From: Nymphaea colorata
Taxonomy: Eukaryota; Streptophyta; Magnoliopsida; Nymphaeales; Nymphaeaceae
DNA length: 64,000 bases
Reading direction: 5' to 3'
Assembly (NCBI RefSeq): GCF_008831285.2
Contig: NC_045141.1
Coordinates: forward strand, 22,908,742 to 22,972,741
Below the pieces are notes generated by a model. The model was not told the origin of the DNA. It made no database searches and worked only from the letters and a program-made list of their open reading frames with translations. Shown piece after piece: positions 1 to 11,666 of the stretch (its first letter is position 1; each line of letters starts with the position of its first letter). Both the position numbers and the translations under genes were made by a program.

Positions 1-125
1 CAACTAGCTCAAATTATTCATCTCCTTTTTTGAACTAAGTCTGTGTGAGTTTCAACTAGCTCAACTTATTCATCTGCTTTTTTGAACCGCCTCAAGCTGT
101 ATGTCTGATAATATTTTTGTCACAG

Positions 126-3100
126 GTTTATGTGAGCCTTGTCCAACTAATGCGGTGTGTTCTGAAGGCAAGTGGCAGTGTGTGCACGGATATATGAAGC
201 ATGGGAGATTATGTATAGAAGATGGAGAGATTAATCAAGCAGCTAGGAAACTTGTGTGTGAGAGGCAATCTTTCTTTGCAAGCTGTTAAGAAATTGGAAT
301 TCTCTGGGTATTTGGAAGTAATTCATTTTTTTTAATTACATATCATCTGAATGCAGTCAGACTGGATTCTACTTCATATCTGCAGATCTAGTGCACGGTT
401 TATGTGCACAGGAGCTGGGAAAGTCTGGGTATGTTTTCACATTGATTTGATTTCATGAATTTGCACATTTGCCTCCTAGGACACTTGTGTGGATGCATGT
501 ATATATGCTTATCTGCTTGTGTTTGCATTTCATTTTACATGCATAACTGTTTGTACGCTTTTGAGGCGATTGTGCATTTATATGTTCTCGGTTTCAGTTT
601 AAGGAAGAAGAAATATTAAACATCATGGATGGATACAAGTTGCCTGAATTTAGTTCAGACAGCAATTCTCACGTGCTTGTAAAGACAAAGGCAATGGAAT
701 CACTGCTTGTTGTACTGGAGACGAGGAAAGGCTATGATGGGTGGGGTGAATTCTTTGTTGCTTATAACTTTTATCTTGCCTGTTTGTGCAGTTTTTTCCT
801 CAACTTGAATACTTTTGTTGGGATTTTTGAGTAGGACTAAGGAGGTTAAGTGCCCAGATGCACTTGCGGAGAAGCACAAATCTGTTACTTGCCTTGTCCA
901 TGAGTGGGTCCTCAAGCATGTTTTGTTTTTGGTGGCCACAATCCCCATGGTGTGCTTTGCCCTGATTTTTTTCCCCCAAATTTACCTTGATTTTTTCAAT
1001 TATTAACGCTTCCTGCAACTGACAAATTACAGACAATTGCTTTGATAAGGATCTGCTGGAGAATTCATCAAAGCAGAAAACTCTCCACAAGGGCTGAACA
1101 ACTTTATACACAGGTAGGTGTTAGTTGGGTATGGAATTGTTTTTGATAGGTGAGTACAAAGTACATAATTATCCACTATGCTTATGATGTGTTATTCTGT
1201 TTACTATAAATTATTCAGTTTGATATTGTTTCACAAAGCTGGAGCAAATATAGGGCAAATGTACTTTATGTTGTTATTACCAAGTTCCATCCAACTTGAG
1301 GTATCATTTATCAATTTGATCATGCCTATTGAGTATTGGCATATAGCTAGGGCTTGGTTGCTAAAGAGTCGAGTTCACTATGACTTTGTCTTAGAACCCT
1401 CTTGTTTTTTTTTTCTCTGTTCAAGTCCAACCTGATTCTTTTGGTACCAGAAAGGTTGACATATACCCCATCCCATCATATCCTTCAACTGTATTCTCCT
1501 GGTTTTTTGTTTGGCATGGTCTAGATTACTGCAATGTAAGTAGCCTTACTTATTTCATTAACGATCTCTCCATAGCTTCCATACATTTAGGATACTCATG
1601 AAGCTCTTGGAATTACCAGTTCTCCATGGGAGATCTGGGGTAGGAGGGGTGTGCAGATGAAAATATGCAGAAGTATAAAAATTTTTAAGAAGGTAGACGC
1701 AAAATCAATGGAAGAATGGTGCTTTTCTTAGTTTAGGTGTGAAGATAGTGAAAGTGAACTCTTTTAACATAGAAAAGCTAAGCAAAAAGTATACTCATTA
1801 GTGGTTACTCAAATATTGAAAAAACTTAAAAACCTGAAATTATTGGTATTTTATATCAGCTGAAAGGATCAGCAGAATATTTTGGAAAAATCTCAATCCT
1901 TTTGTGAGTTTCCAAGGAAAAGGAAATTGTCATATTTTGTAAGCATATCTTTTCTATTTTTTCATGTTTCTCTTATAATTTAAAAACATTTACGTTTTTT
2001 TCTTGAAACTTTTTATGGAAACATTCTGAAAACCATATAATTTAATAATGTTTGTCTTATTCTTTTTATTCTTCAATTCTAAAACATCCAATATTTTCCC
2101 ATTAACTAAAAAAAATTGCCACAAATATTGTTCTCGGGTTTTTAACAGCGAGATTTTTCTTGGGTTTTTAATTGCAAAGTTGTATTTTTCAGGTAAATCT
2201 TGGGAAAAACTCGGAAAATTTTTAAAAATAAAAAAATTAGGTATAAATGAAATAAATGAGAAACTAACAGTAACAGGAAAACATAAATAAAACTATACAA
2301 CAGTGATAAAAGGAACGTTTTAATGATGTAATTTTGTTTAAGTTTATATTTGAATCCATTATAATATCAATGCTAAAAAATAGAAAATTGAAAAAATCAC
2401 AAAAACGCGATAAAAAAATTTCCCTGATTTTTTCAAAATACAGCAATTTTTTCCTGTTTTTTTCGGGTTTCTTATTTTTGGCATTAATGTCATGATATTT
2501 TCGATATCAGTGACACTGAAAAAAACAACTGCTGAAAAGAAGCCTCATAGGAAACCCTTGATAACAGTTTTCCTAGAACAATAGTAATTCTTATGCCAAA
2601 AGGTTCAAGGTTATCCATTTTGGCAATTGAAGATTTGCCTCAACAGCAACTGATTTGTATATAGAGTCTATTGTGTAATTCACTTAAATGCAGCTTGTGT
2701 CATGATATACAACGTGGTAAGTGTAATTTGTCACTACATGATTGTGTTTTTCGTACTTTGGAGGCCCAGATTGTACCGTCACATTATTATACTATATCTT
2801 GCATGTCTGAATTTATGGCATTTCTATTTTCTACATGTTCTTTGTGGTGTTACATCAGAAAAACGAAGGGAAGATCTTTATGTGTTTTTAACTCGGCTAG
2901 GGAAACCTGCTTTATCAGAAATATAAGGTTCTGTAGTAATTTATCAGGTGTGTGAAGTGCTCGAGGAAGCTGCCCTGATGGCGAAGGATACGGGTACAGA
3001 AGGTGATTCTTGGGTGGTAGCATCTCGATTACGAGATCATCTGCTCTCTCCAAAAGAAAGGACAAACAGTGCTTTGTGGAAAAAGGTATTTCATTTCTTA

Positions 3101-4627
3101 AATAACAAATATTCTTGCATCTCCTCTTCAAGAGTACAATGTTGTAAATTTTCTGCAATTAGTGTGTATATATGAATTCCCAGTGGAGGGAGGTCAGTCA
3201 GGGTTTGTTGGGATTAGTGATGCGTATTAGTTGATTGTTCTTTATGGGCGCAAACTGTCGTTACTTGCTATGCCTTCGCTCTGAGAAACAAGTGCGTGCT
3301 CAAATTTTGCCTTAAAAATTTCAGACTTCTGGTCATTTTCCTGGTTGAATGCATGTTACATGTGAACACTTGGATTCATGTAATCAAAGTTCAATGCACA
3401 TTATAATTCTTTATAAGGCCCATTTAGTACCATGAGGCCTCTTATGGCCTTGCTATCACATTGTACATTTCTGAGATCAAGTATGTCATGGGGTAAAAAA
3501 GTGTATTTTCCATGTAGGTTGAAGCATTGGTTCAAGAAGATTCTCGTTTAGACCAGTACCAAAAGTTGATAAAGGGTGAACCAAAAATTGTCTGGGAATG
3601 GCAAGGTATGATCCAGTCTCAATGCCAGGTTGTTTGTATTACTGTGAATGAGCATGATTAGTCTCAAAAAAATTTGTGAACAACTGTTTCTATCGGAACT
3701 TGCTGAACTCATGCCCTAAAACCTTGCAAACATAATATATATTACAAAACTTCCTTAAATTTCTTTTTCTGTGGTTCAATCCCCATTTTGTTGGAATTTC
3801 AAATTATTACGATGATCACAAAGCAACTGTTTTCTCATCAACTATTTGGATATGACAGTCAATTGGCATTGAACCTTCTCTCTGAAGATAAAGTTTCTAT
3901 ACATCTGTGGCTTCTTTCCTTGTTACTTGGTTGGTAGCAATCATAATTCATAACCACTCAAGGAGACCCAGAAAGTTTGTCTTGTAATAGATTCATTGTG
4001 TTTACATTAGAAATAATACCCTTGGTGGAGGAAGAAAAAGAAAAAAAGAAAAAAATTTGTCTGTTATGATTTCTATTCTGAAAATTTATTGAACTGCATT
4101 TTTAATTCTTTTTTTCCCTCATGAGAAATTGTTGAAGTACAGTCATGCTTCTTAAACTGAAAATCGCAGTGTTCCCACAAAACTTGTACTTGAATGTATT
4201 ACCACGGTTTAGAATTTCTTCTAAGTTGCTTTACAGGTTACTATAATGTTCTGTTAATTGTTGGTTTCAGTTTCAGTCTCTATTGTGAATTGGCTATCCT
4301 GGAAAATTGGCTAGGTGTTAAATGAAGGGAGAAAGATCACCTTATGGCATATGTAGATACATAGAGGCTTTTTGGAAATTGACTAATAATCTGTTTACGG
4401 CCAACTTAGGAAAATTAGGCACTTTATTTCCCAGATTCTTGGTGCTGATTTTTCTTGATTTATTGAAAAATGTATAAAATACTTCTTCTTCCGTGCTTGT
4501 AGTTGAGGGTTCCCTCCGTTCGAATAAAGTGAAGGGCAAATCGAGCAAGATGAAGGCCGATGAGCACATAGTTGAGTCTTCTCAACATGTCCGAAGGAAA
4601 CTACAGCTATGTGAACCAGATTGCTGA
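126..4627 (+). CDS. Man1-Src1p C-terminal domain protein, 3' part of a multi-exon gene
   Basis: The 5' end lies outside the window. Exons I can phase: about 126-255; about 384-428; 598-740; 835 to about 949 (donor uncertain); 1033-1113; 2948-3085; 3518-3605; 4503-4627 (stop TGA). The first exon encodes a Cys-rich motif (CEPCPTNAVC, then CVHGY and LC), as in the luminal domain of MAN1/Heh/Src1 inner nuclear membrane proteins. A short hydrophobic segment (VLFLVATIPM) follows the cysteines near 920-949. The rest resembles the MAN1 winged-helix region: RICWRIHQSRKL, a helical stretch, LWKKVEALVQEDSRLDQYQKL, then VWEWQ. Known for the family: these proteins span the inner nuclear membrane and contact chromatin. 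Plant members are little studied. Whether a LEM or other N-terminal domain is present cannot be seen here. The tail after the last exon start is Lys/Ser-rich. Exon phases agree from 598 onward except at the uncertain donor near 949; the joins before 598 are also uncertain. Confidence 0.72.
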
Positions 4628-5987
4628 TATATTAATTGCACTTTTCTTTTCCCTTTCTTTGTAAAGGTCATTCCTCACAGTATCTGTAATATTTGTTCTT
4701 TACGTTGAGGAGAGAAGCCATCAAGTTCTTTTCGATGTGTTGGACAGGGTAACTCAGGAACTGTGTATTTACTTATCCTCCCTTGTTTTGGTTCTCTCAA
4801 TGTAAAACTCTACCTCTTTCTTACCAGGAAAACTTTTTCTTATTCAACAAACGCCCCATTATCGAAAAAGGACAGTTTCAATATATATACATATATTCTT
4901 CGTTCTTTTCTGCTCTTTTTTTTTTTTAATTTTCTTCTCAACTTTTGTCTTCCTATTTTCCATTTTTTTTTTGTTTCTCTATGTTCTTTTTCAAACTCTA
5001 CTTCCTTCTCCAGCTTCTCTTCCTTGCCTCGTGACGGTAACTAAAACTGCCTTCACTCGACTGGCTCATACAGCTCGTAATGTTCAGTTAATTCGAAAGG
5101 AATGAGTACATAAAATGCACAGTTTGGAACATAAAAGCTTAAGAAAAGCTTCTTTATAACCGAGAAAATGAAGCAACCTAATGCGTTGAAGCTTCCAAAA
5201 GGCCCTTTCCATCAGCTTTATCGGATCCCAACTAAAAAGTACGTGCTATGTTTCGAAACTGGTCGACCTTGTCCGACGTCCATCACTTTTTGGCTTCCAT
5301 TTTCCGGAAAAGTTTTTGGCTTTCATTTTCGATTTCTTCATAGTTGAAACATCACATTTATCTATTACCTTGAGGGGTACTCCAAATCGAGTTCTTATTG
5401 TTGCAGCCACATATGTTCCTATGCTAAACAGAGCTAGGATTGTTTTTTACAAGGTGTGCTTAGGCTTTTGGCTGTTTTCGTTCTGATGGAGGAAATAGGA
5501 GTTTGATAACAGGACTGATGCTGAGAGATTAGACAAAAGCTTCAACAGGAAAGTTAAATCATAAAGGAGAAAGTGGGATATTACTTTGCCAAGAAAGTGG
5601 AGTTGCAGAGAGAATTATGAATGCTGGACCCCATAAAAAATGGTGCTTTTGATGTATGTTTCACTCAGCAATGAAAATCATTGTCCTTTGGCAAAACAAA
5701 TTTTTTTTTTTGGCAAAATGAAGCAAAAAAGGCTCCAAGCTCTACCTTATAGATTTAAGGTGTGAGATGGGCTAGTGATTGAGAGAGCCCATTAATCCCA
5801 CTGAAATTTGGTCACCAAATTCTGATCCAACTCTGAGGTAGGCGTGCATCTGATCGTAGAAGGATGCTGAAACTGATTATATTAAATACAAATCTAACTG
5901 TGTATGGCTTTTATTGCTATAAGTTTCAGAATTTCTCGGCTTCTGTCTGCCACCAAATCCAAATCCAGGTCCAAAAACAAAACAACC
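4628..5987. other. Intergenic: 3' flank of the Man1-Src1p-C gene, no gene seen
   Basis: This stretch starts with the probable 3' UTR. Long T-rich tracts follow at 4905-4975, then low-complexity AT-rich DNA. Open frames here are short and T-tract driven, and none resembles a protein family I know. Confidence 0.5.
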
Positions 5988-6162
5988 TGTTTGGATGCAA
6001 GGGAAAAGAAATGAAATGAAGAGAAAGGAAATAAAAAGTCGATGTAAATCCAATCGGTTCAAAATTCGAGAGATTGGGATGAAAAAAAATGCTGTATGAC
6101 TCACATTCCCTTGCATTTCCTTTCCATCCATTTCTTATCCTTCCTTTCCTTTCGTCCAAACA
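5988..6162. mobile_element. Small MITE-like element with terminal inverted repeats
   Basis: The left end reads TGTTTGGATGCAAGGGAAAA. The reverse complement of the right end reads TGTTTGGACGAAAGGAAAGG, so about 20 terminal bases match with few differences. The element is about 175 bp, AT-rich and non-coding. I could not settle a target-site duplication, so the superfamily is open (hAT- or PIF-like both possible). Confidence 0.55.
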
Positions 6163-6508
6163 AGACGCTAGTTATTGATATGCCAGTGAGTCTTTTATTA
6201 ATTTAAAACATATCGGATTCAGGTATAGGTTAAAACTCATATTTAAATTACTTGAAACCAAACCCAAGTTCAAGCAAGTCAAATATAAAAACCTGACATT
6301 TGAGAAGAGCAAGTGTAATGATCAGATCCTTCTCCCCAGAAAATGAGTTTGCTCATTGATGATTATTTGATAAGGGAAACAATTGGTGGAAATTAGACTG
6401 GTTTAAAGTTTAAACTGCCACTCGGTCACCGTCTGATGCCTTGTAACATGACGAGGCAGGCGACGTGACATATTGTGATACATGACATTTTCTGTTTTAC
6501 ATTTGAGT

Positions 6509-6939
6509 GCTAGCTTTTTCCCCGTGCCTTTGGAACATAGCCTTGAAAAGATATAGCATAGACTAAACTAGAAGCACCTTCGAATAAGTATAATCAGAAT
6601 AATATGATGACTATGCGCAGAAACTTGAGGGAGAAGGAAAGAGCAAAATATTTGTTTAAGACGACCCCAAGTTGTTTCAATTCAATGCTCATATTGCCTT
6701 CGATATATGCAAACCGAATTCTTCTTAACAAATATAATATGACTTTGACAAACCTTGAATTACCCAATAAAGAATACACATTTTAAAGCAATATTCGAGA
6801 AGGACATCTTCTCCAGAGAAGATGACAGCATCCATTTGGAAGAAGGTCCACATTTGGGTGGAAACTTTTTTAATCTAAAGAGGTTTGGGCACAGTCAAGT
6901 TTCGTCAACCTTGTGAATGAGACAAGTCCTCTCCGGCCA
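6509..6939. repeat. Tandem duplication, copy 1 (431 bp)
   Basis: It begins GCTAGCTTTTTCCCCGTGCC and ends in CTCTCCGGCCA. It is nearly identical to the segment immediately downstream (6940-7410). It holds no convincing gene; the short frames inside it occur on both strands and are broken differently in the two copies. Confidence 0.85.
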
Positions 6940-7410
6940 GCTAGCTTTATCCCCGTGCCTTTGGAACATAGCCTTGAAAAGATATAATATAGACTAAACT
7001 AGAAGCACCATCCAATAAATATAATCAGAATAATATGATAACTATGGCGCAGAAACTTGAGGGAGAAGGAAAGAGCAAAATATTTATTTAAGACGACCTC
7101 TAGTTGTTTCAATTCAATCCTCATATTGCCTTTGATATATGCAAACCGAATTCTTCTTAACAAATATAATATGATGAGAAATCGGCCATCGAAGATCACC
7201 AATTTTGGTTTTTATGACAAACTTTGAACTACCCAATAAAGAAATGCACATTTTAAAGCAATATTTGAGAAAGACATCGCTTCCAGCAAAAATGGCAGCA
7301 TCTATTTGGAAGAAGGTCCACATTTGGGTGGAAACTTTTTAATCTAAAGAGGTTTGGGCACGGTCAGGTTTCGTCAACCTCATCAATCAGACAAGTCCTC
7401 TCCGGCCAGC
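6940..7410. repeat. Tandem duplication, copy 2 (about 471 bp)
   Basis: This is the direct repeat of 6509-6939, starting GCTAGCTTTATCCCCGTGCC and ending CTCTCCGGCCAGC. It differs by scattered substitutions and an extra segment of about 40 bases near 7173-7215 that the first copy lacks, so the duplication is not brand new. Confidence 0.85.
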
Positions 7411-7770
7411 CGTCGGTGGGCAGTGGGCGCCGCTTTCTTTTTCATTGTGGCCATCGAAGAAACCAAGAAAAAATGGCGGTCCCTCTGAGGTGGAGTTCCA
7501 CTTCCACTGGGTGAAGTGATTCTACGTCGCTGGCACACGTTTTATGGAGGCGCATATTGATAACGTAAAAAGTAGCTTGTTGCCACACCACGTGACTTCC
7601 TTTCAGAAGCTCGAGGAACTTAAACGATAATTGAAAATTTTGCTTCCCAATCTTTCTCAATCGCCTTTCTTTCAGCTTGTACGAGTTATTTTTCCACCAT
7701 GGACCGGCTGCTTCATGGCAGGCCTGTAAAGCTCTGCCACTTACAGCTTTCTAGACATTTCTGTGACTTG

Positions 7771-7775
<5 letters not shown>

Positions 7776-7801
<26 letters not shown>
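7776..7801. repeat. (TA)n microsatellite
   Basis: An uninterrupted TA run of about 13 units in intergenic DNA. Confidence 0.95.
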
Positions 7802-10800
7802 CAAATTATTCTTGTCTAGTAAATTACATAGTTCATCACAGTTCCTACCAGGAAAACAACAGCAAGAAGATCCTGAAAAGTTTTAGTAAGTGAGGAAAAC
7901 TTCAAGAGTAAAAGAACAAGAAAACAACAAAGAGTTCAATAACTTCAAGGGTCAAGTGACAGCCTTGAATTATTTCAAGATTCAGTAGATAGAATCTGCT
8001 GATTCAACCTAATATTGGTCTATTCTTGAGACTCCCTCCAGTTTTTTTTTTTTGTTTTTTTGCTAATCCTGACACGGACCAAATTGAATTGCTTCGTTTT
8101 TATTGAAATCGATCGATTCAAGCTGATTTTTTACGATGTTTTATTAGAGTGGGTTCTACATGTACCTGTCCACCCTCGAGTGGTTTGGGTCAATCATAGT
8201 TGGTAAACTCACAGATCTAAGTTGCGAGTCATCCGAATCGGTTAGGATCATCTAGTTACTGAGTCACGAGTCAGGAACCGTTTAATCAGTTAGGATCGTC
8301 AATTAATTACATGTTATTTCTTGTCATGCATTGCTGAATACTGCAGTTTATTTGTTTTTTGAATTATTAAATGTAAAAAACTTTACTAAATATACAAAAA
8401 TGCTTATTATTACATGTTAAAAAAATCAAATATAAGATCTCCACAGACTAACCTTCTTCACCTAATTATAAAAAAAATGCAGTATAAAAATTCACTTTCA
8501 CTTGGCTCCAAATGTTGCCCAAAAAAGATCATGTTAGATTATAATATATAACTTCTTGTGTGCATATAGCCTTAAAAAATTGGACGCTACAAATGAGAGT
8601 TGTTGGGATGTTAAAGTCCTTCGAAAGATCCCACTAACTTAAAATTAAAAGGAAAACGTTTAAAAAATCGTACCACGAAAAAGATGATTGCTAATGTCAT
8701 AAGCAAATTCAAGTATTACATTTTCAGTCAAGAACTTGGGCAGCAAGGCGCTATTAGTTTATAGGCCGCATTGGTTATATATATGTCGACATTTATTTTG
8801 TAATAATTAAATATTGATAGATGACATGATTATGATCTCCATGACAAAACCATTAGCCAAAAGGTGACAACATGCCAAGAATGGCAGCACATAAAGTATG
8901 CAGAAGCAAAATAATTTGCATTGTCCTCTTCGGTTTATTTGCTTCCATGAAATTTCTCGTCTAAATGCAGGACGACTTTATGGGGAGGAAAATCTTGGAA
9001 TATATTGTCCTTGCAATGGTAATGAACATAGGACAAAGAAAACCTTACTGCTCTTTCATATTGACCATTTGGAGAAAAAGGAGAGTAAATCCATGGCTCA
9101 AAAGAAGAACACCTGTCGACTGTTTCTTTCTATATGACACTATCTGTTCACCTCCATTTCTCTAATCAATCGACCTCATGCATCTTTTCTTAAACCACGG
9201 TTAGCATTCCTCTTGTGCCAGATCTGTTTGTTGCATATAAAGCTGGAATTTTCCTTTTTTAATGAGATCAATCACTTTTTCTTCGAAAGATGACAACCTC
9301 TCCCCACTTCAGCTTGTTGGTTAATAAATGAGACACGTACCACTTTCCCCTTGGCTTTCTTGGATTCGGGATAAAAGTTTTGCTTCTTTAACCAAACACT
9401 GTCTTATAGTTTTATGTTTCTGTAATCTCTCAATAATGAAAAGTTCCATGCCTCTTGAGAATGGCCTGACCTACAACTACCAAGGCCACCATCTTGGCCA
9501 TTCTCTCTCTCTCTCTCAAACAGAAAAGAGAAACGAAGAGAAAGTAGCCACTACCCGCTGCATTTGACACGTTTCCAAGTCTACAAAGTTGATATAATCT
9601 GACAGACCTCATTCTTCAAAGAAGATAATATCTGTTTCACAATTCTTAAATTAAGGTATGGAATGGCGTAGTGTAGTTGGTCCGAGTTGGTAAGCCAGTA
9701 AAAACTCGTTCTTCAATTTGATTTTTATGAACGCTATTCTTTTAAACAGCAAATAATAGCAAACGCTACCCTTATATTAAATTAAAAGGAGTAACAGTAA
9801 ATTCACTTAGATTCCAAAGCAATACTAAACCCTGAAAGTAGGGGAAGGGAGACGAGTTTCAGCCTCTTCATGGAGGTTCCTTCCATGACTCTCAAATCAA
9901 ATTAAGAACACTTTCAATAGTACGAACAAGGAAAGGAAAAGAAAGCTTCAACTGGTTCGGATAATCACTTAGGGCTGTGTCCAAGAGGCTTATTTCGAGC
10001 TCGAAGCGAATTGTGTTCATGTCAAAATCTGATTTTGCAACGACTTTTTAAATGATAAAACATAGAAAGCTGAAGATTCCGACTACCCTAAATATGACAC
10101 TCCGTTCATCACAAAACATGAATCTTTCCATCCAAAGTGAAAAACTTTCAAAGTACATCCGGTAAATGGTTCTAGACGGGATGTTTATCACCAAATGGGT
10201 AAATGAACGGCCAGTAATGTGAAAAACACCGGCTTGCGGTGGGTGAGGTTGCCGTACTTTTCACCCTAGAGAGTTACTGACTGTCATGGGATCTTTCATC
10301 CAAATTGTGAGTGTGGTTTTGTCTATAATATTGCCAAATAAGATACGTGGCCCATGTTATTGGAAATTTGGACGGCTACAACGGGTGGCAACCTGAGCCT
10401 AGTTCAAGTACAGCCGAAATATAACCGGTCCAATGAATGCATTATAAAAGAACTTGGTCATTTCTTGGCCATCAACTGGACAAGGAAAAAGACGAAGCTA
10501 TCATCTGTCAAGCCCGAAAAGAGCCGACGGTACAAGTTTGAAACTAATCCAATTTGCAATTGGGAGAAAGGTAGCCATATTGTCCGTCACTGGTATGGCC
10601 GGTTAGATCGAACTACTGCAACCGTGGCTCACCGCCGGCGAGCTCCTAAAGCCCACCTTGAGACAACACAAGGTATCTCGTTTCTACGTATTGCTATCCT
10701 GAATCTCAGCACCATTGCTTACGGAAGGTTTTCCTTTATTTCTGCTCATTCTTTTAATTGGGTTAACTTAGGTTGTCTGAGTTTAGCTGCTCAGTAAATA

Positions 10801-11666
10801 GTCTAAAAATTCCCCACCCATTCTGAGTTTTAAGATATACGGGCAATTAATAACTTTAGCTCCATTTATTCCATTCATTTCATATTCTGCAAAGTTTGAA
10901 TGAGATAAGCCTTAAAATTTAGAATAAAATAATGCATCTCATGCACCCCACTAACGAGGTTGGACACAAAATAAAGAGGGGAAAGCAGAAAGGAAACAGA
11001 GTCGACACGAGAAGGACAAAAATGCAGTGAGAGACCACTAAGCACGCATGCGCCTGACAATCTTTCTCTTTTCTCTCTGTCAGCAACTTGCCACAAGTGA
11101 AAGGAAGAAGCTCGGTTCACGTCCAAATAAGCAGCCAAGAACTACGGCATCATTTCTGTGTCCTATCCACCATCTTCTCCAAGCTTTTCTCTCCTCTATC
11201 AAAACCAGTAAGGCTCAGAGCCAACGTTGAGGAGTCATACTTTTAAGTTTAACTTTCAGAAGCGCTTCAGTTTCATCATTGGAGATGCCACTTTCTGTCT
11301 CTTGATATAGAAATCCATTTCAAGTACACCGTGAAACTTTTACGTTTATGCTTCTGTTTTAACTCTTTTTTAGGCTAATCCATTTGAAAGTGAAGCTTCT
11401 TTTTTCCAACTTTCAGTTGCATAAAGTTCGTTTCCTGATATCTGGTTTTCTTGTTTTTAAGGATTTTCAGGTTCTGCTTCTTGAATGTTGTCTCAAGCCT
11501 TAGAATTACCGTTTCTAGTACAATGCAGAAGGAACCTCTCTGGCGCCGGTGAATGATACAAGAGCGAACTGAGGCGAGCTCAGCACCTGATAAGATTGCC
11601 TTGTTCAAGCTTCTGCGTTGATTGGTTTTCCATTATATCGTGCGCACATGTTTCTGAATGTCAGTC
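7802..11666. other. Intergenic DNA upstream of the ABC transporter
   Basis: No gene is recognised. A 147-residue open frame (10354-10797) has no family resemblance, no splice context and unremarkable composition, so I do not call it. Around 9661-9760 there is a fragment resembling the tRNA-derived repeat found in the right half (A-box-like TAGTGTAGTTGG at 9669). A short CT run lies at 9503-9517. The stretch from about 11040 to 11666 may contain the 5' UTR or upstream untranslated exons of the transporter, but no sequence feature proves it. Confidence 0.4.

Noticed and set aside
10354-10797. 147-codon open frame upstream of the ABC transporter
   Set aside because: No recognisable domain, no splice or promoter context, mixed composition. 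It may be chance or a decayed element; I could not support a gene.
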